DNA of 13,970 nt, from assembly GCA_023406225.1 (NCBI GenBank), contig JAEXWS010000042.1:1-13970 (forward strand), read 5' to 3'. Numbering within the stretch: position 1 is the first letter of the stretch; each line of letters opens with the position of its first letter. The DNA comes from Bacillota bacterium. GTDB lineage: Bacteria > Bacillota > Clostridia > Oscillospirales > Oscillospiraceae. A program made the translations under genes and the position numbers. The notes under the pieces were generated by a model, which worked only from the letters and a program-made list of their open reading frames with translations, did no database searches and was not told where the DNA came from. This document shows positions 7,051 through 13,185 of this stretch, piece after piece.

Positions 7051-7376
7051 AAGACTTCCGCTGCGGCCGCGTTTGGCAGCACGGGCAAGCGCCGCCCGGG
7101 CGCGCCGCCGTTTCGCACCCTCCTCAAAATTCAAACTTTCGTAACAACTCCCGCTGGCTTCCTTAACAACTGCCGGGTATCATAAAATCTGCAAGAAACT
7201 TCTTTTTCATTTACCCTCTGACATGGAGCGGGGCGGGTCGATACCCGGCCCCGTTCTTTGTTTTCCACTCTCCGTCCCGGCCGGCAAGCCGTTTGGCCGC
7301 GCATATCCCTCTCAGGCCGCCTCCCAGCCCGGATATGTTCGATCCCAGCGGGCAAACTACCAGGGAGGTGATAATC
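7051..7376. other. Intergenic region between feoB and the small helical protein gene
   Basis: This 326-bp stretch has no supported gene. It contains a GC-rich post-feoB segment, a tandem pair of TAACAACTnCCG elements (7142-7153 and 7164-7175) spaced 22 bp apart, an AT-rich stretch with CATAAAAT that may hold a promoter, and an imperfect hairpin at 7229-7253. No clear -35/-10 pair with standard spacing was found. Confidence 0.5.
7229..7253 (+). terminator. Possible terminator downstream of feoB
   Basis: CGGGGCGGGT (7229-7238) pairs with ACCCGGCCCCG (7243-7253) with one bulged base and a 4-nt loop. It is followed by TTCTTTGTTTT, a moderately U-rich tail. It lies about 180 bp after the feoB stop and before the next gene, so it could separate the two transcripts or act as an attenuator in the leader of the small gene. 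Confidence 0.5.
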
Positions 7377-7802
7377 ATGCATGATTTAGAATTGCTGCAG
7401 TTTGTTCACAAAACCGCTTCCATGGGCATCAAGGGATTGGAAGATGTGTCGGGCCGCATTGCCGATCCCGAACTGCGCAAGGCGGTGTCACAGCAGATCC
7501 AGGAATATCAGAATATTTCGGAGACCTCATCCGCCTTGCTCCGCTCCAAAGGCGGCGAACCAGCCGGCCCTGGATGGATGGCGCAGGTTTCCTCCGAACT
7601 CATGTCCACGGCAAAAACTCTGATCGATTCCTCGGCGTCCAAAATCGCGGAAATGGTCATCCAGGGCAATACCATGGGCGTCACCAAAGGCACCAAGCAC
7701 CTGAACGATTATGACGGAGACGATCTCCAGGTCAGGAATCTGGCGGAGAAGCTGATCCAGACAGAACAGGCCAACATAGAGCAAATGAAGGATTTCCTCT
7801 GA
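7377..7802 (+). CDS. Small helical-bundle protein of unknown function
   Basis: The product is 141 residues, with no signal peptide and no membrane segment, and is predicted almost wholly alpha-helical. Helices are at about 2-28, 31-56, 67-95 and 119-141, joined by a short Gly/Pro loop (KGGEPAGPGW at 58-67). This is the outline of a four-helix, ferritin-like bundle. The most characteristic segment reads AEMVIQGNTMGVTKGTKHLNDY (split about 91-112). Acidic residues E22, E43, E90, E131 and E136 line several helices, but no ExxH pair is visible, so a di-iron centre is not demonstrated. It resembles small DUF2383/PA2169-like bundles by shape; I cannot name the family firmly. The ATG at 7377 has a GGGAGGTG site 7 nt upstream. 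It sits between feoAB and a DsrE gene, with its own terminator. Confidence 0.85.
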   Translation: MHDLELLQFVHKTASMGIKGLEDVSGRIADPELRKAVSQQIQEYQNISETSSALLRSKGGEPAGPGWMAQVSSELMSTAKTLIDSSASKIAEMVIQGNTMGVTKGTKHLNDYDGDDLQVRNLAEKLIQTEQANIEQMKDFL

Positions 7803-7805
7803 ACC

Positions 7806-7834
7806 GCCGCCCCTCATCGGGGCGGCTTTCTTTT
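7806..7834 (+). terminator. Intrinsic terminator after the small helical protein gene
   Basis: GCCGCCCC (7806-7813) and GGGGCGGC (7819-7826) form a perfect 8-bp stem around a TCATC loop. It is followed directly by TTTCTTTT and lies just 3 nt after the stop codon. It separates this gene from the DsrE-like gene. Confidence 0.9.
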
Positions 7835-7970
7835 CGAGCGGGCACAACGCTTTGTTTGGCCCGGCGGGACGGCGCGCCGCCCGGGCCACAGCCCCGCGGC
7901 CGCCTTCCCCAGCCGCTTTCCCCGTCTTATGGTCCCGAAATTTTTATGGGATGCCCTCTTATTTCTGTTA

Positions 7971-7979
7971 TGGTATAAT
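7971..7979 (+). promoter_or_regulatory. Extended -10 promoter of the DsrE-like gene
   Basis: TGGTATAAT contains a perfect TATAAT (7974-7979) preceded by the TGn element of extended -10 promoters. No -35 hexamer is visible at 17 bp, which extended -10 promoters tolerate. The start site would fall near 7986, about 28 nt before the ATG. Confidence 0.65.
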
Positions 7980-8013
7980 GCAGGTCAATACATATGGAAA
8001 GGAATGCTCGCAA

Positions 8014-8361
8014 ATGAAAGTCCTGTTTCACATCGATGACAGCGCCCGGTGGGCCATGACCCTGGGCAACGCCGCCAACCTCTTGCAGTACGGCGTCTCA
8101 TCCGGCACGCCCCTTGAAGTGGAGATCGTCGCGAATGGTCCTGCTGTCTGTGAGCTTCGCGCTGAAGCTGCGGCAAAGTCTGGAATTGCCGCTCAGCTGG
8201 AGTCCCTTGCGCCGTCTGTGCGCATCTGCGCATGCAAGAACGCTTTAAGGGCCAATGGCATATCCGCCGGGGAGCTGTATCCATTCATACAGGTCGTCCC
8301 CGCGGGCGTTGCGGAAATCGCGCTCAGGCAGGATGAAGGGTTTGCCTATGTAAAACCCTGA
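8014..8361 (+). CDS. DsrE family protein
   Basis: This is a small cytosolic protein of the DsrE/DsrF-like superfamily; members handle sulfur or act as small redox/adaptor proteins, and the orphan clostridial branch has no established role. The product is 115 residues. It shows the N-terminal strand MKVLFHIDD, the ARWAMTLGNAANLL helix, a central strand EVEIVANGPAV (35-45), the cysteine segment ICACKNALRANGI (71-83) and a C-terminal VVPAGVAEIALRQDEGFAYVKP stretch typical of the orphan group (94-115). Cys72 and Cys74 occupy the region of the family's active Cys. The ATG at 8014 is chosen because the promoter lies at 7971-7979; upstream in-frame codons would overlap it. The AAAGGA site is about 10 nt upstream. 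It has its own promoter and is convergent with the MATE gene. Confidence 0.85.
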   Translation: MKVLFHIDDSARWAMTLGNAANLLQYGVSSGTPLEVEIVANGPAVCELRAEAAAKSGIAAQLESLAPSVRICACKNALRANGISAGELYPFIQVVPAGVAEIALRQDEGFAYVKP

Positions 8362-8420
8362 CCTTCCTCCTTCGGCGGCTTCCAAATTTTTCCGCCCTGT
8401 CCAAGCCGTCTCCGCATCGG

Positions 8421-9764
8421 TCAATTCAAAACCGCAGAGCTCCGTGTCCTCCTGAAATAGCTCCAGCACAGGCCCAGGGACAGCAGGCTGGCGCACGGGG
8501 CGGCGAAGCCGATCTGGAAAAGATCGGCGCGGGACGCATGGCTGAGATACCACGAGAGCGGTATCCGGACCAAACAGGTGGAGGCCAGGCTGTGGAGCAG
8601 AGGAAAGGCCGGATGCCCGCTGCCGCTGAAGTAAGCATTGAGGCAGAAGACAAAGCAGACCACGATGCAGTCCAGGCTGTAGGAGCGCAGATACCGCCCG
8701 CCCGCCTCCATAACGCGGAGATCGGTGGTGAACAGCCCCACAAGCCCGGAGGCGGCAAGCTGGGATGCAAGGAAGCAGGCGATCCCGAACACCAGGGAGA
8801 GAAGGATGCCCACACGCAGACAGCTCCGGGCCCGGTCCATCATGCCCGCGCCGCGGTGCTGGGCGGTGACGGCGGCGATGGCCGATGCGAAGGCGGTGGT
8901 GGGCAGCATACTGAACACGATCAGCTTTTCCACCACGCCCACGGACGCGGAAGCGACCAGCCCCATATGGTTGATGACCGCCGTGATGACCAGGAAGGAG
9001 GCGTTGACCAGCCCCTCCTGAAGCGCGATCGGCAGACCCGAAGCAAGCATCTCGCGGGCCGCCGCGGCGCGGAACCGCGGCCTGCTCCGGCGGTATTTGG
9101 CCAGATGCCCCTTCACCAGAAGATGGCGCCCGGCCAGCGCCAGACTGACGATCTGCGCGATCACGGTGGATATGGCCGCGCCCGGAGCGCCCATGCGCAG
9201 CACGCCTACAAATAACAGATCGGTGGACACATTGACGACGCAGGCCAGCGTGATGAAAAGCAGCGGGGTCTTCGAGTCTCCCAGCCCCCTGAGGATGCTG
9301 CTGACGGCGTTGTAGCCCACGATGAAGGGAATGCCGCAGGCGCAGATGCGCAGGTATTCCCGGGTCAAAACGAGAGATTCCGGGGGGACCTGCATCAGCG
9401 TGCAGATGGGGTCCAAAAGCCAAAGCGTGCCCGCCGCCATCACGGCGGACAGCAGCGTGAAAATCAGCAGGCAGGTCTTTACCGCATCGGCCATGTCCCG
9501 TTTTTGCCGCGCCCCATAGCGCTGACCAATGAGGACCGTCCCGCCGGTGGTGAGGCCCACGGAAAGCCCGGTGATGGTCTGCATGACCTGTCCGCCGGTG
9601 GAGACGGCCGACACCCCTGCGGAATCCGCGAAACGGCCCACCATGAACAGGTCGGAGGCGCCGTAAAGCGCCTGGAGCAGATTGGCCAGCAAAAATGGGA
9701 GGGAAAAGCGCAGGATCGTCCTCCAAACGCTTCCCTCCGTCAGCCGCGCGCCCATTCCTCCCAC
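8421..9764 (-). CDS. MATE family multidrug/Na+-coupled efflux transporter
   Basis: This is a secondary efflux pump of the MATE (NorM/DinF-like) family in the cytoplasmic membrane, exporting organic cations or unknown metabolites in exchange for Na+ or H+. The product is 447 residues, the usual length, with twelve hydrophobic segments in two related halves. The N terminus carries the family stretch WRTILRFSLPFLLANLLQAL, then LYGASDLFMVGRFA and a GGTVLIGQRYGA segment. The GTG at 9764 is preferred because an AAAAGGGGGC site lies 6 nt upstream; the nearby ATG at 9755 has GGGAGGA directly abutting it and is less suitable. The frame remains open upstream but without further family similarity. It follows the amino acid permease by 62 bp on the same strand, so the two may be co-transcribed. 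The substrate is unknown. Confidence 0.92.
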   Translation of the reverse strand: MGGMGARLTEGSVWRTILRFSLPFLLANLLQALYGASDLFMVGRFADSAGVSAVSTGGQVMQTITGLSVGLTTGGTVLIGQRYGARQKRDMADAVKTCLLIFTLLSAVMAAGTLWLLDPICTLMQVPPESLVLTREYLRICACGIPFIVGYNAVSSILRGLGDSKTPLLFITLACVVNVSTDLLFVGVLRMGAPGAAISTVIAQIVSLALAGRHLLVKGHLAKYRRSRPRFRAAAAREMLASGLPIALQEGLVNASFLVITAVINHMGLVASASVGVVEKLIVFSMLPTTAFASAIAAVTAQHRGAGMMDRARSCLRVGILLSLVFGIACFLASQLAASGLVGLFTTDLRVMEAGGRYLRSYSLDCIVVCFVFCLNAYFSGSGHPAFPLLHSLASTCLVRIPLSWYLSHASRADLFQIGFAAPCASLLSLGLCWSYFRRTRSSAVLN

Positions 9765-9826
9765 CGCAAAGCCCCCTTTTGTCCGCACAATCGTTTTTGC
9801 AATATATGCGGACAGGGCGTGCGGTA

Positions 9827-11305
9827 TCACCCCCTGGACAGGACCCAGGCCGCGGCGTACAGGGCCAGAACCACGGCGTCGGCGGCGCCGACCGCCACAC
9901 ACCAGAAACGGTACTCCCGGTCCATCCCCGCCCTTTCCTCCGGAGACGGCGGGGGCGGCGGAGGCGGAACGGCTCCGGCGCGGGTGGTCGCGCGGCGGCG
10001 TCCCAGCCGGTAAATGATGAACCCGGCGGCGCACCATGCGGTCCCGGCCCAAATGCCCGCCTGGTCAAGCTGGGTCATCATCAGCAGATAGACGGCAATG
10101 CTCACCGGCGCCCAGATCTTTATGCCGGGCGCTCTGAACGGCCGCGGCAGCTCCGGCCGCCGGCGGCGCAGACCCAGGGCGGCGGCCATTCCGATCACAT
10201 AGTACACCAGCGTTGCAAACAGGGAGAGGGAGGCGATGGAGCCGATGGAGCCGGTCCCCACCAGCAGCAGCATCAGCGCGCCCAGCGCCAGGATGGAGAC
10301 ATAGGGGGTGTGGTACTTGGGGTGGACTCGGGCAAAGGCGGCGGGCAATATCCCGTCCCGCGCCATAGTAAACAAGTACCGGGCGGGGGCCGACACGCTG
10401 GCGTTCAGCGTGGAAAAGTCCCCGCCAAAGGCGATGCCCAGACAGAGCAGCACCAGCGGAAATCCCGTGACGCCGGCCAACTCCATCCCCTTCGCATAGG
10501 GCGCGGCGGCGCCTGCCAGCGCCGCCAGCCCATCGGGCGGCACCACGCAGACCAGAACCCACTGGAACAGGCCGTTGACCGCAAAGACCAGAAAGGGCGC
10601 CAGGAAGAGGGCCCGGGGCAGGTCGACCTGGGGGTGCTTGATCTCCTCCCCCATGGCGCAGCAGGTTTCAAATCCGGCGAAGCACCACCAGACCAAGGCA
10701 ACGCTGGGGAAAAAGCCCTTTGCGGTCACATCCGGCCCGGCGCTGAAATAGGCGAACTGGAGCTTGGGCGCCATGGAGCAGATCCAGACCAGCGCGACGC
10801 CCCAAAAGAAAAACAGGAATCCGTTTTGAAGCCTGCCGCTCCACTCCACGCCCCGCAGGGCAAGAATAAGGAAGCCCGCCAGAGCCAAGCAGGCCACGGC
10901 CCTGTCGCTGACCGGAAGCGCGGCTCCCAGCGCGCAAAACAGCGTGCGCAGGTAAAAGGCAAAGGCCAGGGCTTCCCCGCTGGCCACCGAAACCATGGAA
11001 ATGATGAAGTTCCACCCGGCCAGCACGCCGAAGGGCCGCCCCAGGCCCAGGGCGGCGTATTGGTAAGTACCGCCTGCGTAAGGCAGCGCGCCGCCCATTT
11101 CAGCGTATAGGAGAGATGGGTAGATGCTGACTCCCAGCGCCAGCAATGTGGCCAGGAACACCCGGGGCCCCAGGATCCCCACCACGTTGGCGCCCAATGT
11201 GAAAAGGCCCACGCCGATGACGGTGCCCACGTTGATGGTGATGGTTTCCCGGATGCCGAAGCAACGTTTCAGCGGATACGCCGCACTTTCTTTGCCGTTT
11301 TGCAT
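9827..11305 (-). CDS. APC superfamily amino acid permease with polyproline C-terminal linker
   Basis: This is a secondary transporter of the amino acid-polyamine-organocation superfamily. The product is 492 residues. The N-terminal substrate-binding helix contains TINVGTVIGVGLFTLGANVVG (about residues 24-44), the unwound GxGxF-type motif of the family. ALPYAGGTYQYAALGLGRPFGVL follows at about 73-95, then GFETCCAMGEEIKHPQVDLPRA around 214-235. About twelve membrane segments end near residue 435. A linker with seven consecutive prolines (447-453) then leads to one extra hydrophobic helix (about 467-488), an unusual tail. The start has an AGGAGGG site about 9 nt upstream. It is 62 bp upstream of the MATE gene. 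Amino acid specificity cannot be inferred. Confidence 0.93.
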   Translation of the reverse strand: MQNGKESAAYPLKRCFGIRETITINVGTVIGVGLFTLGANVVGILGPRVFLATLLALGVSIYPSLLYAEMGGALPYAGGTYQYAALGLGRPFGVLAGWNFIISMVSVASGEALAFAFYLRTLFCALGAALPVSDRAVACLALAGFLILALRGVEWSGRLQNGFLFFFWGVALVWICSMAPKLQFAYFSAGPDVTAKGFFPSVALVWWCFAGFETCCAMGEEIKHPQVDLPRALFLAPFLVFAVNGLFQWVLVCVVPPDGLAALAGAAAPYAKGMELAGVTGFPLVLLCLGIAFGGDFSTLNASVSAPARYLFTMARDGILPAAFARVHPKYHTPYVSILALGALMLLLVGTGSIGSIASLSLFATLVYYVIGMAAALGLRRRRPELPRPFRAPGIKIWAPVSIAVYLLMMTQLDQAGIWAGTAWCAAGFIIYRLGRRRATTRAGAVPPPPPPPSPEERAGMDREYRFWCVAVGAADAVVLALYAAAWVLSRG

Positions 11306-11650
11306 TTTTTCCCGCCCTCCTTCTATTGTAGGGCAGTCTATGCGCGCGCAAAGGAGTGGGTGAAATGTACGCGCCCTGTGATCCGAACGCAGCCGCGGCC
11401 TCCTGCTTTACATTTACCAGTCCAAATATCCCGCCTCCATCCGCCTTACGCCGTCCGGCATGGCTTGGTCAAAAGCGTCCGGCCGCGGTTTACTGCACCC
11501 CCGCCTGTTTCAAAATGGAAGCCGATGCGCCGATCCGGCCGCCGGGAAACTCCGGAATGCGGCGGCAAAGCCGGCACGGGCAGGTTTAAACCCCTGCCCG
11601 TGCCGGCTCTGTTCAAAAGCGGTCCCCGTAAACGCCAGACTCGGGGATGC
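11306..11650. other. Intergenic region upstream of the amino acid permease
   Basis: This 345-bp stretch separates two minus-strand genes. It contains a perfect 15-bp hairpin at 11570-11607 close to the end of the YgaP-like gene and a possible -10 (TACAAT on the minus strand, at 11325-11330) just before the permease. The -35 at the expected distance is poor. Open frames here lack a ribosome site and recognisable similarity, so I call no gene. Confidence 0.5.
11570..11607 (-). terminator. Perfect 15-bp hairpin downstream of the YgaP-like gene
   Basis: GCCGGCACGGGCAGG (11570-11584) pairs perfectly with 11593-11607 around the loop TTTAAACC. It lies 43 bp past the stop of the minus-strand gene ending at 11651. 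Read on the minus strand the tail is only TTTGCC, so it is not a canonical U-rich terminator. It may terminate weakly or stabilise the mRNA 3' end. Confidence 0.5.
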
Positions 11651-12103
11651 TCACTCCCACCGCTCCGGACTGGCGGCGTGCAGGGCCGCGCCGGCGCTGC
11701 GGGACAGGCCGTCAAAATCGCCCCGCAGGGCCTGGAGGGCGGCCCGCTCAGCGCCGATCTCCCCGGAGGTCCGCACCCCCAGCGCCCGGATGATGGGCAG
11801 CGGCGGACACCACCCTTGAAGCGCGTGCTGTAACAGAAAGGCCGCCACGCCCCCGGTGAGCCAGAGCCAGCGCCGGTCCCGCAGCGCGCCCAGTCCCAGG
11901 CTCAGGAGCAGCAGACAGGCCGCGTTGGTCTCCAGCACCCGCTCCGTGTCCCACTCCGCGTCCAGGCGTTCCAAAGCCTGGGCCAAGCCGTTTTCCTCTT
12001 CCAGCGCCCGTTCGATGCGGATCTGCGTGTTGAGCCGAATGCGCCGCGCGGCGGCAGGACAGGTATTTCGCTCCACTCTCATGGAGGTCTTCGGTAATCT
12101 CAT
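11651..12103 (-). CDS. Small membrane protein with YgaP-like (DUF2892) domain
   Basis: The product is 150 residues. The N-terminal 55 residues are charged and predicted helical, with IRLNTQIRIERALEEENG resembling a coiled coil. Two close hydrophobic segments follow at about 60-76 and 79-95, forming a helical hairpin in the membrane. The next segment, QGWCPPLPIIRALGVRTSGE, resembles the GWCP motif ending the YgaP-like transmembrane domain (DUF2892). The segment continues EIGAERAALQALRGDF, a tail found in the clostridial versions. No rhodanese domain is attached. The ATG at 12103 has AAAAGGAGG about 8 nt upstream. No convincing promoter was seen; it lies downstream of the tRNA-Arg gene but beyond that gene's terminator. 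The function of the family is unknown. Assignment by motif is moderately sure. Confidence 0.75.
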   Translation of the reverse strand: MRLPKTSMRVERNTCPAAARRIRLNTQIRIERALEEENGLAQALERLDAEWDTERVLETNAACLLLLSLGLGALRDRRWLWLTGGVAAFLLQHALQGWCPPLPIIRALGVRTSGEIGAERAALQALRGDFDGLSRSAGAALHAASPERWE

Positions 12104-12202
12104 CTGAGCATCCTCCTTTTCCCCTATTGTTGGCAGGGGCGGCCCGCCCTATTCTCCCAGAGGGCCTGCCGCGCAGCATCTTTCCTTCCACGCCGCGGCA
12201 CG

Positions 12203-12258
12203 GTACCAAAAAAAGAAGGGATTTTGTCAAATGACAAAATCCCTTCTTTTTTTGGTAC
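12203..12258. terminator. 27-bp perfect inverted repeat acting as tRNA-Arg terminator
   Basis: Positions 12203-12229 pair perfectly with 12232-12258, leaving only 2 unpaired bases at the centre. The inner core (AGAAGGGATTTTGTCA and its complement) is flanked by A7 and T7 runs, so it works as an intrinsic terminator on either strand. The outermost 6 bp (GTACCA) are the last bases of the tRNA itself, meaning that the tRNA 3' end is copied in inverted form on the far arm. Confidence 0.88.
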
Positions 12259-12329
12259 GCCCGACTGGATTCGAACCAGCGGCCTTCAGAGTCGGAGTCT
12301 GACGCGCTATCCAACTGCGCCACGGGCGC
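12253..12329 (-). tRNA. tRNA-Arg (anticodon CCG)
   Basis: The minus strand folds into a full cloverleaf of 77 nt. The acceptor is GCGCCCG with CGGGCGT (G1-U72 wobble). The D stem is GCGC/GCGC around AGTTGGATA. The anticodon stem is TCAGA/TCTGA with loop CTCCGAC. The T arm is GCTGG-TTCGAAT-CCAGT, the discriminator base is A, and the CCA end is encoded. Loop positions 34-36 are CCG, reading the CGG arginine codon. It has its own promoter upstream and a strong terminator at its 3' end. Confidence 0.97.
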
Positions 12330-12366
12330 ATAAATTCGGAACGTGCCGTTTCACACGTCCTAATGT

Positions 12367-12395
12367 AGTATAGCAAGATTTTCCCCCTGTGTAAA
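12367..12395 (-). promoter_or_regulatory. Promoter of tRNA-Arg
   Basis: On the minus strand TTTACA (12390-12395), a 17-bp spacer and TATACT (12367-12372) form a strong sigma-A promoter. Transcription would start near 12360, about 30 nt before the mature 5' end, as expected for a tRNA precursor. Confidence 0.82.
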
Positions 12396-12426
12396 GAGGA
12401 TTTTCAAAAAAAATTTTCAAAAAAGA

Positions 12427-12445
12427 TTGTTAAAAAAATTGACAA
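12427..12445. promoter_or_regulatory. Candidate Rex operator over the rex -35 region
   Basis: TTGTTAAAAAAATTGACAA is an imperfect palindrome resembling the clostridial Rex motif TTGTTAAnnnnTTAACAA. It is 1 bp longer between half-sites and has one mismatch. It overlaps the -35 hexamer, so binding would repress rex. Autoregulation of rex is known in several Firmicutes; the off-by-one spacing keeps this tentative. Confidence 0.4.
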
Positions 12446-12467
12446 GTTAATCGATTTGGTCTAAACT
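12439..12467 (+). promoter_or_regulatory. Promoter of rex
   Basis: TTGACA (12439-12444) and TAAACT (12462-12467) are 17 bp apart. The upstream stretch 12400-12438 is almost pure A/T, with two copies of ATTTTCAAAAAA at a 13-bp period, resembling an UP element. The start is expected near 12474, about 40 nt before the rex start codon. Confidence 0.7.
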
Positions 12468-12517
12468 ACTATTTGAGAAAGTTTTAACGAAAGTACGATG
12501 GAGTAGGAGTGAGAGCT

Positions 12518-13147
12518 TTGAAGAAAGAGAACATTTCTGACGCCGTCATCCGGCGTCTCCCCCGCTATTACCGGCAATTGACCGATCTCTGCGCCCGAGG
12601 GGTCGTACGGATCTCCTCCCAGGCCCTGGGGCAGGAGATGAGCATCACCGCCTCCCAGATCCGTCAGGATTTCAGCTGCTTCGGAGAATTTGGACAGCAG
12701 GGCTATGGATACAACGTGGAAGAACTGCGCTCCGAGATCGGACATATTCTGGGGGTGGACAACGACCACCATCTTGTGATGATCGGCGTGGGCAATCTGG
12801 GCCATGCCCTGCTGCAAAACTTTCCCTTCTCCCAGACCGGCTTCTCGGTGGACGCCGCGTTCGATATCTCCCCCGCCGTGGTGGGTTCCACCATCAACGG
12901 CGTACCCGTATATGCCATGAGCGATCTGGACAGCTTTATCCGGGAACACCGTGTGGACGTGGTGGTCCTCACCATTCCGCAGTCCGTGGCGCAGGACACC
13001 GCCAACCGTTTGGTGAGCATGGGCATTCGCGGGTTCTGGAACTTTACGAACGTCGAACTGTTCAGCCCCATCCCCGATGTGAAGTTTGAGAACATCCACT
13101 TCGCGGATAGCCTCCTCACCCTGAGCTACCGCATCGCCAACCGCTGA
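12518..13147 (+). CDS. rex: Redox-sensing transcriptional repressor Rex
   Basis: This is a cytosolic DNA-binding sensor of the NADH/NAD+ ratio that represses fermentation and anaerobic energy genes when NAD+ is high. The product is 209 residues, normal for the family. The N-terminal winged helix (1-80) contains RRLPRYYRQL and TASQIRQDFSCFGEFGQQGYGY, the Rex hallmark. The Rossmann domain has the dinucleotide-binding motif IGVGNLGHAL at about 89-98. The C-terminal domain-swap helix ends ADSLLTLSYRIANR. The TTG at 12518 is preferred because AGGAG lies 8 nt upstream and the product begins MKKENISDAVIRRLP; a GTG at 12509 with a less well placed GGAG would add three residues. It lies downstream of its own promoter and 38 bp upstream of an SLH-protein gene, possibly co-transcribed. 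Confidence 0.96.
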   Translation: MKKENISDAVIRRLPRYYRQLTDLCARGVVRISSQALGQEMSITASQIRQDFSCFGEFGQQGYGYNVEELRSEIGHILGVDNDHHLVMIGVGNLGHALLQNFPFSQTGFSVDAAFDISPAVVGSTINGVPVYAMSDLDSFIREHRVDVVVLTIPQSVAQDTANRLVSMGIRGFWNFTNVELFSPIPDVKFENIHFADSLLTLSYRIANR

Positions 13148-13185
13148 CGCGCCGCTATGACGACGAAAGGACCGTATACCGCTCT

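Noticed and set aside
7090..7886. Shared CGCCGCCCGGGC at 7090-7101 and 7875-7886 flanking the small helical gene, like possible boundary repeats
   Set aside because: A 12-base GC-only match is expected by chance in sequence this GC-rich; no further similarity or target duplication was seen.
7858..7887. GC-rich imperfect hairpin after the small gene's terminator
   Set aside because: Bulged stem without a U-tract, in a very GC-rich stretch and 30 bp past a clean terminator; no reason to assign it a function.
9695..11110. Long plus-strand open frame opposite the amino acid permease
   Set aside because: Low-complexity Gly/Gln/His-rich translation typical of antisense GC-rich DNA; the minus-strand permease is certain.
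12253..12329. tRNA-Arg as an integration site of a mobile element
   Set aside because: No integrase gene or second copy of the tRNA 3' end in direct orientation; the only copy is inverted within the terminator and only six bases extend into the tRNA.
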